Source: Posidonia oceanica (taxonomy: Eukaryota > Streptophyta > Magnoliopsida > Alismatales > Posidoniaceae). Taken from it: 64,000 bases of DNA. Both the position numbers and the translations under genes were made by a program. This document shows positions 12,733 through 27,223 of this stretch, piece by piece (position 1 is the stretch's first letter; every line of letters starts with the position of its first letter). The notes beneath the pieces are model-generated. The model was not told where the DNA came from, did no database searches, and was given only the letters and a program-made list of their open reading frames with translations. The stretch covers positions 51,736,001 through 51,800,000 of the forward strand of contig JAZBRS010000020.1 of NCBI GenBank assembly GCA_037176725.1. The letters run 5' to 3'.

Positions 12733-15700
12733 ATACCGAAGGGACAAAGTCCTGCATGCTTGATTCCTCATACCGGAGGACGAGGACAAGCCCTCCTTTC
12801 ACGCGACATCGTACCAGACAAACGAAGTCCCTCACACTTGATTCCTCATACCGAATGGACGAGGACAAGCTTTCGTTACACTCGACTTCGTACCGAACGG
12901 ACGAAGTCCCACCAGCTTGATTCCTCGTACTGGACAGACAAGAATAAGCTCTCTTTTTGCCCGACTTCGTGCCAGACGGACGAATTCCCATCTTAATGAT
13001 TCCTCGTTTTGGACAGACGAGGACAAGTTCTCCTCTTGCGCGACTTCGTACTGGACGGACGAAGTCTCTCCTGCTTGATTCTGCATACAGTAGGGACGAG
13101 GACAAGCTCTCCTTTCGCGCGACTTCGTAGTAGACGAACGAAGACCTGTGTGCTTGATTCTTCGTATCGGACGGACGAGATCAAGCCATCATTTCGAGCG
13201 ACTTCGTACCAGACGAACGAAGTCCCGCCTACTTGATTCCTCATACCAGACGGACAAGGACAAGCCCTCTTTTCACGTGACTACGTACTAGACAGACGAA
13301 TTCCCGCTTCCTTGATTCCTCATACCAGACGGACAAGGACAAGCCCTCTTTTCACGTGACTACGTACTAGACAGACTAACTCCCGCTTCCTTGATTCCTC
13401 GTACCGGAAGGACGAGGACAAGACCTCATTTCGCGCAACTTCGTACCAAACGAAGGAAGTCCCTCTCGCTTGATTCCTCATACCGAACAGATGAGGACAA
13501 GCTTTCCTTTCATGCGACTTCGTACCAGACAGACAATGTCCAACCTGCATGATTCCCCGTACCGGATGGACGACAACAAGCTCTTGTTTCACGTGACTTC
13601 GTACCAGACAGACGAAGTCCCGCGTGATTGATTCCTCATACCGGATGGATGAGGACAAGTTCTCCTATCAAGTGGCTTCGTACTGGACAGACGATGTCCC
13701 ACCTGCTTGATTCCTCGTACCGGACGGACGAGGACATGCTCTCCTTTCGCACGACTTCATTCTGGACAGACGAAGTCCCGCTTGATTGATTCCATGTACT
13801 GGACGGACGAGGACAAGCACTCATTTGGCTCAACTTCGCACTAGACGGACAAATTACAGCATGATTGATTTCTCATATCGGACGGACGAGGACAAGTTCT
13901 CATTTCGTGTGTCTTTGTACCGGACAGACGTTGTCCTGCCTGCTTGATTGCCCATACCAGACAGACAAGGACACTCTCCCATTTCACGTGACTTGGAACC
14001 GGACAAACGATGTCCCGCCTACTTGATTCCTCGTACTGGACGGACGAGGACAAGTTCTCCTTTCGCACGTCTTCATACTGGACGGATGAGGTCCTGCCAA
14101 CTTGATTCCTCGTACCGGACGAACAAGGAGAAGCGCTCCTTTCGCGTGACTTCATATTGGACAGACGAAGTTCGGCGTGCTTGATTCCTTCGTACTGGAT
14201 GAACAAGGACAAGCCTTCCAGTCACGCGACTTCGTACCAGATGGACGAAGTCCCGCTTGCTTGATTTCTCGTACCAGATTGACAAGGGCATGCCCTCTTT
14301 TCACGCTTCTTCGTCCCAAATAGACGCAGTCCTTCCCACTTGAATCCTTGCACCGGACTGATGAGGACAAGCTTTCGTTTCACACGACTTCGTACCAGAT
14401 GGACAAAGTCTTGCCTGCTTGATTCCTCGTACCAGACAGACGAGGACAAGCTCAACTTTTGTACGACTTCGTACCAGACGGATGAATTCCCACCAAATAG
14501 ATTCCTCATATCAGACAGACGAGGACAAGTTCTCCTTTCACGCGTCTTCGTACCAGACGGACAAAGTACCACCTACTTGATTCCTCGTACCGGACGGATG
14601 AGGACAAGCTCTCCTTTTGCGTGACTTCGAACTAGACGAACGAAGTCCCGCGTGCCTGAATCCTCGTACTAGACCGTGGACGTCAAGCTCTCCATTCGCG
14701 TGATTTCGTTCCGAACGGACGAAGTCCCGCCAACTTGATTCCTTGTACCTGACAGACGAAGATAAGCACTCCTTTCACGTGACTTCATACTGGATGGACG
14801 AAGTCCCGCATGCTTGATTCCATCGTACTGCACGAACATGGACAAGCTCTCCTTTCACACGACTTCGTATTGGACAGACGAAGTCCCACTTCCTTGAATC
14901 CTTGTACTGGATGGACGAGGACAAGCCCTCATTTCACGCTTCTTCGTACCAAACGGACGAAGTCCCTCCCACTTGATTCCTGGTATCGGACAAATGAGGA
15001 CAAGCTTTCATTCCACATGACTTCGTACCAGACAGACGAAGTCCCGCCTACTTGATTCCTCCTACCGAACGGACGAGGATGAGCTCACCATTCACACAAC
15101 TTCATACTGGATGGATGAATTCGAGCCTGATTAATTCCTTGTATCGAACGGACGAGGACAAGTTCGCCTTTCACGCATCTTCGTACCGGACGGACGAAGT
15201 CCCGCCTACTTGATTCCTCGTACTGGACAGACGAGGACAAGCTCTCCTTTCGCGTGACTTCGTACAAACGAACGAAGTCCAGCATGCTTGTTTCCACATA
15301 CCAGACGGGCGAGGACAAGCGCTCCTATCGCGTGACTTCGTACCGGACGGACGAAGTCCAGCCTACTTGATTCCTCGTACTAGATAGAAGAGGACAAGCC
15401 CTCCTATCGTGCGACTTCGTACCAGACAAACGAAGTCCTGCCTGCTTGATTCCTTGTACGGGACGGAAGAGGACATGCTTTCCTTTCGTACGACTTCATA
15501 GCAGACGGACGAAGTCCTATGTGCTTGATTCCTCGTACCGGACCGTCGAGTTCATGCTCTCCTTTTGTACGACTTCGTACCGGACGGACGAAGTCCAACC
15601 TACTTGATTTGTCATACCAGACGGACTAGGACAAGCCCTCCTATCACGTGACTTCCTACAAGACGGACGAAGTCCAGCCTACTTGATTCCTTGTACCAAA

Positions 15701-18700
15701 TGGACGAGGACTAGCCATCCTATCGTGCGACTTCGTAAGAAGCAAATGAAGTCCTGCCTGCTTGATTCCTCGTACCAGACAGAAGAGGACATGCTTTCAT
15801 TTCCCACGTCTTCGTACTGGACGGTCAAAGTCCTGCCAGCATGATTCCTCGTACATGACGAACGAGGAGAAGCACTCCTTTCGCGTGACTTCATACAGGA
15901 CGGACGAAGTCCCACGTGCTTAATTCCATCGTACTGCACGAACAAGGACACGCTCTCCTTTCATGCGACTTCGTATCGGACGGACGAAGAAGGACGAGGA
16001 CATGCCCTCGTTTTGCGCTTCTTCGTAGCGGATGGACGAAGTCCATCCCATTTGATTCCTGGTACCGAACAGACGGGGACAAGCATTCGTTTCACGTGAT
16101 TTCGTATCGGACAGACGAAGTCCCGCCTACATGATTCCTCGTACCGAACGGACGTGGACGAGCTCACCATTCGCGCGACTTCGTATCGGATGGATGAATT
16201 CCCGCCTGATTAATTCCTTGTATCGGACGGACGAGGACATGTTCTCCTCTCACACGTCTTCGTACCGAACATGCTTTCCTTTCGCACGACTTCATAGCGG
16301 ATGGACGAAGTCCCGCTTGCTTGATTGCTTGTAACGGACGGATGAGGACAATCTCTCCTTTCGCATGACTTCGTACTAGACGAACGAAGTCGCACGTGCT
16401 TGATTTCTCATACCGGAGGGACGAGGTCAAGCCTTCCTTTTGCGCGACTTCGTACCGAAAGGACAGATTCCCACCTGCTTGATTCAACGTACAGGACGAA
16501 CGAGGACAACCCCTCCTTTCGCGCGACTTCGTACTAGAAGGATGGATTCCTGCCTACTTGAATCAACGTACCTGAAGGACGAGGACAGCCCTCCTATCGC
16601 GCGACTTCGTAGCAGACGGATGAAGTCCTGCCTGCTTGATTCCTCATAAGGGACGGATGAGGACAAGTTCTCCTTTCGCGTGACTACATACTGGACGAAC
16701 GAAGTCACGCATGCTTGATTCCTCGAATCGGACGGACGAGGTCAAGTCCTCCTTTTGCGCGACTTCGTACCGGACGGACGAAATGCTGCTTGCTCAATTC
16801 CTCATACCCGAAGACGAGGACAGCCCTCCTATCGTGCAACTTCGTACTGGATGGACGAAGTCCAGCTTGCTTGATTCCTTGTACCAAATGGACATGAACA
16901 AGCCCTCATATCACGTGACTTCGTACCAGACTGACGTAGTCCTGCCAGCTTGATTTCTCGTAACGGACGTTATAGGACATGCTTTCCTTTTGCACGACTT
17001 CGTACTGGACGGACGAAGTCCCACCTCCCTAATTCCTCGTAACATACAGACGAGGCAGGCTCTCCTTTCATGCGACTTTGTAACCGACAGACGTAGTCCT
17101 GCTTGCTTGTTCCCTCGTACCGGATGGACAGGAACAAGTCCTCCTTTCGAGCAACTTTGTAACAAACGGACGAAGTCCCGCTTACTTGATTCATCGTACA
17201 AGATGGACGAGAACAAGCCGTCCTTTCATGCGACTTTGTATCGGATGGACGAAATCCAGCCTGCTTGATTCCTCATACTTGATGGACAAGGACAATCCGT
17301 CCTATCGTGCGACTTCATACCGGACAGACGAAGTCAAGCCTGCTTGATTCCTCATACCCGATGAACGAGGACAAGCACACCTTTTTCGTTATAACGTACC
17401 AGTTGGACGAAGTCCTGCCTGCTTGATTCCTCATACTAGATGGAAGAGGACATGCTCACCGTACATGCGACTTTGTAATGAACGGACGAAGGCTAGCCTG
17501 CTTGATTCCTCGTACCAGACAGACGAGGACAAACCCACCATTCGCACGACTTCGTACCGGATGGTAGAAGTCCAGCTTGCTAGATTCCTCGTACCAGATG
17601 GACGAGGACAAGCCCCCGTTTTGCACGACTTCGTATTGGATGGATGAAGTCCCTCCCACTTGATTCCTGGTACAGAATGGACAAGGACAAGCCCTCCTTT
17701 CACGCAAGTTTGTATCGGATGGACGTAGTCTTGCCTGCTAGATTCCTCGTAGTTAACAGACGAGGACAAGTCCTCCTATTGCCTGACTTCGTACTAGACG
17801 GACAAAGTCACGCCGGCTTGATTCCTCGTAACAGATGAACGAGGACAAGCACACGTTTCATGCGACATCATACCATATAGATGAAGTCCCACCTGCTTGA
17901 TCCCTCAAACCGGACAGATGAGGACATGCTTTCCTTTCACACGACTTCGTACCGAAAGGGCAAAGTCCTGCCTACTTGATTCCTAGTACCGGACAGACGA
18001 AGACATGCTCTCCATTAGCGCGACTTCATACCGGATGGACGTAGTCCTGCTTGCTTGATTCTTCGTACCGGATAGAAGGGGACTAGTCCTCATTTCGAGC
18101 GACATCGTAGCAGTCGGACGAAGTCCTGCCTACTTGATTACTCATTCCTGACCAACGAGGACAAGCGCAACTTTCACACGACTTCGTACCGGACAGACAA
18201 AGTCCCACCTGCTTGATTCCTCGTACTAGATGGATGAAGAGATGCTCTCCTTTCGTGCGACTTCATACCGGACGGATGAAGTACAACCTACTTGATTCCT
18301 CGTACCGGATGGACGAGGACAAGCTCTCCTTTTGCGTGACTTCGTATTGGACGAACGAAGTCCCGTGTGCTTGATTCCTCATACTGGACCGTCGAGGTCA
18401 AGCTCTCCTTTTGCACGATTTCGTTTCGAACGAACGAAGTCCCACATGCTTGATTCCTTGTACCAGACCGTTGAGGTCATGGTCTCCTTTCGCACGACTT
18501 CGTACCAGATGGACGAAGTCCAACCTACTTGATTCGTCATACCAGACGGACTAGGACAAGCCCTCCTATCATGCGACTTCGTATAGGACGGATGAAGTCC
18601 AGCCTGCTTGATTCCTCGTACCAAATGGACGAGAACTAGCCATCCTATCGTGCGACTTCGTAAGAGGCAGACGAAGTCCCACCTGCTTGATTCCTCGTAC

Positions 18701-21700
18701 CAGACGGAAGAGGACATGCTTTCCTTTCTCACGTCTTCGTACTGGATGGACAAAGTCCCGCCAACTTGATTCCTCGTACATGACGAACGAGGAGAAGCAC
18801 TCCTTTCACGTGACTTCATACTGGATAGACGAAGTCCTGCGTGCTTGATTCCATCATACTGCACAAACAAGGACAAGCCCTCCTTTCATGTGACTTTGTA
18901 TCGGACGGACGAAGAAGGACGAGGACATTCGCTCATTTCGCGCTTCTTCGTACCATACGGATAAAGTCCCTCCCAATTGATTCTTGGTACCGGACGGACA
19001 TGGACAAGCTTTCGTTTCATGTGACTTTGTACCGGATGGACGAAGTCCCGCCTACATGATTCCTCGTACCAGATGGACGAGGATGAGCTCACCATTCGCG
19101 CATCTTCGTACCGGACGGACGAATTCCCACCTGATTAATTCCTCATATCGGACAGACAAGGACATGTTCTCCTTTCACGTGTCCACGTACTGGACGGGCG
19201 AAGTCCCACTTACTTGAGGCCTCGTACCGGATGGACGAGGACAAGCTCTTCTTTCGCGCAACTTCATACAAACGATCAATGTCTAGCCTGCTTGATTCCA
19301 CATACCAGACGGACGAGGACAAGCCATCCTATCGTGGGACTTCGTACCAAATAGACGAAGTCCAGCTTGCTTGATTCTTCGTACCAGACAGAAGAGGACA
19401 AGCCCTTTGATCGCACGACTTCGTACCAGATGGACGAAGTCCTACCTGCTTGATTTCTGGTATGGGACGAAAGAGGACATGCTTTCCTTTCGCAAGACTT
19501 CGTAGCGGACGGACGAAGTCCCGCTTGCTTGATTCCTCATAACGGATGGACAAGGACAATCTCTCCTTTCGCGTGACTTCGTACTGGACGAACGAAGTCG
19601 CGTGTGCTTGATTTCTCATACTGGACGGACGAGGTCAAGCCCTCCTTTTGCGCGACTTTGTACCGGAAGGATGGATTCCTGCCTGCTTGATTCAACGTAC
19701 AGGATGAACGAGGACAAGCCCTCATTTTGTGTGACTTTGTACCGGAAGGACGGATTCCCGCCTACTTGATTCAACATACCTGAAGGATGAGGACAGCCCG
19801 CTTATCGCATGGCTTCGTAATGGACGGATGAAGTCCCGCCTGCTTGATTCCTTGTAAGGGACGGACGAGGACAAGCACTCCTTTCGCGTGACTTCGTATT
19901 GGACGAACGAGGCCGTGCGTGCTTGATTCCTCGTGCCAGACGGACGCGGTCAAGCCCTCCTTTTACGCAACTTCGTACCAGACAGACGAAGTGCAGCATG
20001 CTTGATTCCTCGTACCCGAAGGACGAGGACAGCCCTCCTATCGTGCGACTTCGTACCGGACAAACGAAGTCCACCCAGCTTGATTCCTCGTACCAAATGG
20101 ACGTGGACAAGTCCTCCAATCATGTGACTTCGTACCAGACTGACGTAGTCCCGCCTGCTTGATTTCTCGGAACGGACGTTAGAGGACTTGCTTTCCTTTT
20201 GCACGACTTCGTACCAAACGGACGAAGTCCCGCTTCCCTAATTCCTCGTAACATACAGACGAGGACAGGCTCTCCTTTCGCACGACTTCGTAACGGACAG
20301 ACGTAGTCCCACTTGCTTGTTTCCTCGTACCGAACGGATAGGAACAAGTCCTCCTTTCCAGCAACTTTGTAACGGACAGACAAAATCCCGCCTACTTGAT
20401 TCATCGAACAAGATGGACGAGAACATGCCGTCCTTTCGTGCAACTTTGTACTGGATGGACGAAATCTAGCCAGCTTGATTCCTCGTACTTGACGGATGAG
20501 GACAATCCGTCCTATCGTGCGACTTCGTACTGGACAGACGAAGTCAAGCCTGCTTGATTCCTCATACCCGATGAACAAGGACAAGCACACCTTTCTCGCA
20601 ACATTGTACCAATTGGACGAAGTCCTGCATGCTTGATTCCTCCTACTCGATGGAAGAGGACATGCTCACCTTATGCGTGACTTCGTAACGAACGGACGAA
20701 GTCCTGCCTGCTTGATTCCTCATACCGGACGGACAAGGACAATCCCACCATTCACGCGACTTCATACCAGATGGTCGAAATCCAACTTGCTAGATTCCTC
20801 GTAGCGGATGGACGAGGACAAACCTCACTTCGCGCGGCTTCCTATCGGACGGACGATGTCCCTCCCACTTGATTCCTAGTACCGGATGGACAAGGACAAG
20901 CCCTCCTTTCATGCAATTTCGTACCGAACGGACGTAGTCCTGCTTGCTAGATTCCTCGTACTTAATGGATGAGGACAAGCCCGCCTATTGCCTGACTTCG
21001 TATCGGATGGACAAAGTCACGCCGGCTTGATTCCTCGTAATAGATGAACGAGGACAAGCACACGTTTCACGCGACATCGTACCAGACGGACGAAGTCCCG
21101 CCTGCTTGATCCCTCATACCAGATGGAAGAGGACGTGCTTTCCTTTAGCACGACTTCGTATCGAATGGGCCAAGTCTCGCCTGCTTGATTCCTCGTGCCA
21201 GACAGACGAGGACATGCTCTCCTTTCGTGTGACTTCGTACCGGACGGAGGAAGTCCCACCTGCTTGATTCCTTGTACCGGACGGACATTGGCAAGCTCTC
21301 CTTTCTCATGACTTCTTAACAGACGGACAAACTCACGCCTGCTTGATTCCTCGTACCTGATGAACGATGACATGCACTCCATTCAGGGGGCATCATACCA
21401 GACGGACGAAGTCTTGCCTACTTGATTCCTCATACCTGATGGAAGAGGACATGCTTTCCTTTCGCACAACTTCGTATCGGACGGACAAAGTCCCACCTGC
21501 CTGATTCCTCATACCAGACAGATGAGGACAAGCTTTCCTTTCACGTGACTTCATACCGGACGGACGTAGTCTTGCATGCTTTAAACCTCGTAACGGACGG
21601 ATAGGGACCAGTCCTCCTTTCGAGCGACTTTATGCTAGACAGACAAAGTCCTGCCTACTTAATTCCTCATACCAGATGGACAAGGACAAGCCCTCCTTTC

Positions 21701-24495
21701 TCGTGACTTCATACCAGATGGATGAAATCTAGCTTGCTCGATTCCATGTACTGGAAGGACGAGGACAAGCCCTCGTTTCACGTGACTTCGTACCACACAG
21801 ACAAAGTCCCTCCCACTTGATACCTCAAATCGAACGGACGACGACAATCTATCCTTTCACACGACTTTGTACCAGACGAACGAAGTCCTGCCTACTTGAT
21901 TCCTCATACCAGACGGACAAGGAGATGCACTCCTTTTGTGCAACTTTGTACCGGACAGACGTAGTCCTGCTTGCTTGATTCCTCGTACGAGACTGACGGG
22001 GACTAGTCCTCCTTTCGAGCGAGTTCGTACCAGACGGACGAGGACAAGCCCTTCTTTCTCGCGACTTTGTACTGGATGGACGAAATATAGCTTGATTCCA
22101 CGTACTGGAAAGACAAGGACAAGCCCTCATTTCGTGCGACTTCGTACCAGACAGACGAAGTCGCTCCCGCTTGATACCTCGTACGAGATGGACAACGACA
22201 ATCTTTCCTTTCATGTGACATCGTACTGGACGAAGGAAGTCCCACCTGCATGATTCCTCATACCGGACGGACGAGGAGAAGCTCTCCTTTCGCGCGACTT
22301 CGTGTCAGACAAACGAAGTCCCACCTAATTGATTCCTCGTACCGAATGGATGAGGACAAGTTCTCCTTTCATGCAGCATCGTACCGGATGGACGAAGTCC
22401 CGCCTGCTTGATTCCTCGTACCGGATGGACATCGACAAGCTCTCCTTTCGTGCGACTTCGTACTAGATGGACGAAGTCTCGCCTGATTGATTCTTCGTAC
22501 CGGATGGATGAGGACAAGTTCTCCTTTCATGCGGCTTCATACCGAATGAAGGATGTCCTGCCAGCTTGATTCCTCGTACCGGACGGACGAGGGCAATCTC
22601 TCCTTTCACGCGACTTGGTACCAGACAGATGAAGTCCCACCTGCTTGATTCGACATACCGAACGGACGTGGACAATCTCTCATTTCACGCGACTTGGTAC
22701 CGAACGGATGAAGTACCGCCTACATGATTACTCGTACCAGATGAATGAGGAGAAGCACTCCTTTCACACGACTTCGTACTGGACGGATAAAGTCTTGCAT
22801 GCTTGATTCCATCGTACTAGATAGACAAGGACAAGCCCTCCTTTTGCGCGCTTTTGTACCAGATGGACGGAGTCCCACTTGCTTGATTCCTCATACCATA
22901 TGGGCGAGGACAAGCCCTTGTTTCACTTTACTTCGTACTGGATGGATGATTTCCCACCCACTTGATTCCTGGTACCAGACGGATGAGGACAAACTTTCGT
23001 TTCACGCGACTTCATATCGGACGGATGAAGTCCCGCCTGCTAGATTCCTTGCATCGAATAGACGAATTCCAGCCAGATTGATTCCACTTATCGGACGGAT
23101 GAGGACAAGTTCTCGTTTCGCACGTCCTCGTACCGGACAGACGAGGACAAGTTCTTCTTTCACGCGTCCTTGTACCAGACAGATGAGGATAAGCTCTCCT
23201 TTTGCGCGACTTCGTACTGGACGAATGAATTCCTGCGTGCTTGATTCATCGTACTGGACGGACGAGGTCAAGCCATCCTTTCATGCGACGTCATACTGGA
23301 CGGACGAAGTCCCACCAACTTGATTTATCGTACAGGATGGACGAGGACAAGCCCTCCTGCCGCATGACATTGTACTAGACGGACGAAGTATGGCCAGCTT
23401 GATTCCACGTACTAGACGGACGAGGACAAGCCCTCCTATCACGCGACTACGTTTTGGATGGACGAAGTCACGCCCGCTTGATTCCTCATACCGGATGAAC
23501 GAGGACATGCACTCCTTTCACGCAACATCGTACCAGACGAGCAAAGTCTCGTGTGCTTGATTCATCATACCAGACAGAAGAGGACATGCTTTCCTTTCAC
23601 GTGACTTCTTACCAGACGGATGTAGTCCTCCTTGCTTGATTCTTCATACCTGACGGATGGGGACTAGTCCTCCTTTCGAGCGACTTTGTATCGGACAGAC
23701 GAAGTCCAGCCTGCTTGATTCCTTGTACCAGACGGACGAGGACAAGCCCTCCTTTCATGCGACTTCGTACCGGACGGACAAAGTCCCGTTTGCTTTATTC
23801 CTCGTACCGGAAAGACGAGGACAAGCCCTTGTTTCGCACGACTTCATACTGGAGGGACGAGGACAAGCTTTCCTTTCACGCGACTTCGTACTGGACGGAC
23901 GAAGTCCCACATACTTGATTCCTCGTACCGAATAGACAAGGAGAATCTCTCCTTTTGCGTGACTTCATACTAGACAGACGAATTCTCGCCTGATTATTTT
24001 CTCGTACCGGATGGATGAGGACAAGTTCTCCTTTCGCGTGGCTTCGTACTGAACGGACGAAGTCCCGCCTACTTAATTCCTCGTACCATACGAACGAGGA
24101 CAAGCTCTCCTTCGCATGACTTCGTACTGGACAGACGAAGTCCAGCCTGATTGAATCCACGTACCGGACAGATGAGGATAAGCTCTCAATTCGCGCGACT
24201 TCGTACTGGATGGATGAAGTCCAGGCTGCTTGATTCCTCGTTCCAGACAGACGAGGACAAGTTCTCCTTTCACACGTCTTCGTAATGAATAGACGAAGTC
24301 CCGCCAACTTGATTCCTCGTACCAGATAGACAAGGAGAAGCACTCCTATTGTGCGACTTCATACAGGCCAGACGAAGTCCCGCGTGCTTGATTCCTTCGT
24401 ACGGATGAGAACAAGCTTTCGTTACACGCAACTTTGTACCAAACGAAGTCCCGCAAGCTTTATTCCATGTATCGGATGGACGAGTCCAAGCCCTC
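12733..24495. repeat. 79-bp stem-loop satellite, array segment B
   Basis: About 149 monomers of the same unit in the same orientation as segment A. Perfect copies of the two dyads can be seen at 15333-15357 (GACTTCGT...ACGAAGTC) and 13713-13733 (CCTCGT...ACGAGG). A truncated variant carrying CGTTAGAGGACATGC marks longer duplicated blocks (near 16965 and 20179; also 3354 and 5005 in segment A). Small deletions within single monomers occur, for example near 16260 and 24410. No gene or other element is seen in this stretch. Confidence 0.95.
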
Positions 24496-24734
24496 TGTTG
24501 ACACTACATTTTGATTGCCTGGAAGACGGTCAACCTCTCTGGTAAGCTTGCTCGAACTCTGGGATGGCTCTCTTTTTTCAATTAATCCATTTTGACCTTA
24601 AAATCGAATCCCATTCCTAAACCAACCCTAAAACCCCACCTAAACTCCAAAACCATCACCCAAGCCTTTTTACACCTTTCCAACCCTTTTTAAGCCAAGG
24701 CCCATGCCCATTTCAGCCTTTGGCCTCCTTGGCA

Positions 24735-27040
24735 TGTTGAACGCTGGCAACAGCAGCATCCAATGTTGGACGCGCTCTGTGCTAGCATCCAACGTTGGAT
24801 GCGCTCTGCACTAGCGTCCAACGACCCGAGAGGTGCAGCGGCTGCTCCGCCACCTTTGGCTCACCTCCCATCCACTCCGCCGCCCATACACCACTTACTA
24901 GCCATCCCATCACCACTCCACCCCACCCACTAGCTGCCAAGGCCGTGTGACAACCTGCCACCACCTCTTTTCTGCCCTAGCCCGTTTCCCGCTCACCTCT
25001 GCGGTCACTGCCTTTGCCAGCCCATCTCTGCCACCACAACGACTTCGGCGACCATCCAGACCGTCCACACTAACTCCCTGACATCCCTCGAGGACTCCCC
25101 ACTCTCGCCTCGGCCTACCACGCCTGCCATTGCCTGCCAATGTCTCTACTGCCGTTGAAAACCAACCCATGAACCCAACAAAACAGCAACCTTCCAGCCA
25201 TTGCATAGACCACCACACCCACTCCAGAGAGAATTGAGAGCTGGAGTGACCAAGAGTGAACTCCTGCCTCCGCTCCCAGACCTCCGGCTCCCTCTCCCGT
25301 GCCTCCTACACGTCGAGCAAGCTTGCCGGAGTTCACCTGCCGCAAGCTCCTACGCCGACCAGCCGCGAACCGAACAGCCGTTCCAGGCCGCACCAAGGTA
25401 GGCATTTGATACCCGTAGCTAGCCCATGCACACACGAGCATGTTAGGATAGTTCGTTGGCACGCACGCCTCCTTGGTTGGCCGGAATAGCTCCTGCCACC
25501 GGCCGCAAGGAGGAGGAGGTGGTGGAGCTAACCACCTGCCCATTTTTGGTTTTGAACATATGCTCATGTTCCCCTTTGCATGCTCATGCTTCCTAGATCC
25601 TTAGTTTCCCTTTTTGCACCGATCTGAGCATCGGTTTTGGCCGAGGAGTTCTCGACTTGTTGGACGCCCAGACTGGTGCGTCCAACGTTGGACGCGCAAT
25701 AGTGCAGCGTCCAACACCCAGCTATCTGTTTTCATTTGCTCTGATCTTGCTTTCATGCTTGCCATGCTTTGCTTACATCTTCATGAGCTTGTGGTATATG
25801 CTTCCTTATATGTTCCTTGGTGCTTTTGCATGCTTAATACCCTATTTTGATCCCGTTTTGGATCAATATTGCATGCCTCATGTTAATCTGCTATCTGCCC
25901 GTGTTGGACGCTGGAGTGAGTCGCGTCCAACGTTGGACGCTAGTTCACCCAGCATCCTACTCCCCTGTTTGCTTACATCTGCTGCCATGCTTGCATGTTG
26001 TTTCTTTTTGAGTTATATACATGATCCATGCATGTTTAGTGATGCCTAGCCCCTATGGCAACCATGTTCAAGCTTGCTAGTCTCCTCTCAAGTTGTATGC
26101 TACTTTTTCGTGGGTTTTTACCCCTTTATTCCTTTGCATTCTCTTTCTTTCTTGCTTCTCATGGATTATATGCTTGTTATAAGTGTTTTGTCGTGATTTG
26201 GCATGTCCTCAGTAGCTTGCATGCATGTTTAAGTGGGGTTTAGAGTTGAGCTCTCCCTTTGCAGGTAGGTTTGCATCCTTCATGCGTTGGATGCTGGGGA
26301 CTTCAACGTCCTATGTTGGACGCTGCTGTTATCGGCATCTTACGTTTCTGCTTAGTAACTTCCATTTAATTGCTTGCATGATGCTCTAATCCCTTTGTTT
26401 GCATGATCCTTGTGCTTGTATGCTTGCTTAGCCTTCATAGCAACTGTTCCTCAGCTTTTATGGCTTGCATTCAAGTTTTATGTAGGTCTTTTGTTTGTTT
26501 GTGCCTCCCAATGCGTTGTACGCTGCTGTTCCTCGCGTCCAACGATGGACGCAGGTCTAGCTCGCGTCCAACGCTCAGGTTGAGCTTTATGCCTGGCACG
26601 CGTTATAGATGTTGTTTCTTCTTGGATTTTTCATATCCTATGCTTGTATGTTTAGCTTATGCTTACAGTAGCCTAAATGCATGCTTACATATTTTGTTCA
26701 TCATCTGTATGCTGTTTAGTCTATTGTCCTTTGGCCTGTGTTGGATGTTAGTCCCTCTGGCGTCTAACGTTGGACACCATGCCATCGGGCGTCCAACACC
26801 CTGCTTGTTTAAATGCTGATCTTTGCTTGCATCTTGTTCTGAATTTGCTTCTGATTTGCTGTCCTGATTGCTCTGCATGTCATGCACCCATTCTACTGCA
26901 TTTCTGCATCTACATCACATTCATATAGCTAGAATGCATCTTTTTCCGAGAATTGCATGCTGTTTGCCTCTAGCAGGTGTTGGACGCCTACAACGGCAGC
27001 GTCCAACGTTGGACGCATGTATCGCTGCATCCAATGCTTG
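24735..27040. repeat. Series of GCGTCCAACGTTGGACGC palindromes
   Basis: An 18-bp perfect palindrome at 25678-25695, 25923-25940 and 26999-27016, a perfect GCATCC variant at 24785-24802, and diverged copies at 24756-24773, about 26306-26323, 26535-26552 and about 26760-26777. Most copies are flanked by a half-site on each side (TTGGACGC about 10-15 bp before, GCGTCCAAC about 12-15 bp after). After the first two the spacing is mostly 220-245 bp, with one gap near 380 bp, suggesting a decayed tandem repeat of about 235 bp that preserved only this core. Confidence 0.85.
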
Positions 27041-27223
27041 CAGTTGGCTGAACTTGATTTTGAAACGCCGATTTGGTTTCATCTGCCGTTTTCCATGTTT
27101 TATCGCTTCTTATGCATACTGCTACCCCTATGCATGCTGCCTGCCACCCTGTTTTGGTTTTGCGCCTTGCCTTGCGCACTTTCCCATGGTTTTAGCCTCG
27201 CACCCGCTTTTGCTTTATCCCTT

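Noticed and set aside
2994..24495. CRISPR-like array of hairpin repeats
   Set aside because: There are no unique spacers between conserved repeats; the whole 79-bp unit is repeated, and the surroundings are plant retrotransposons.
6984..24495. Solo LTR plus satellite as one element whose 3' UTR is the satellite
   Set aside because: The satellite is in continuous phase on both sides of the LTR with a 5-bp target duplication, and no PBS follows the LTR end nor polypurine tract precedes it. Insertion into an existing array explains it better.
3061..24545. Dozens of ORFs of 60-218 codons on both strands in the satellite, with similar Ser/Arg/Thr-rich proteins
   Set aside because: The 79-bp period is not a multiple of three, so any ORF longer than one monomer changes phase with each unit. 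The monomer simply lacks stops in most frames. No start context, no conserved domain.
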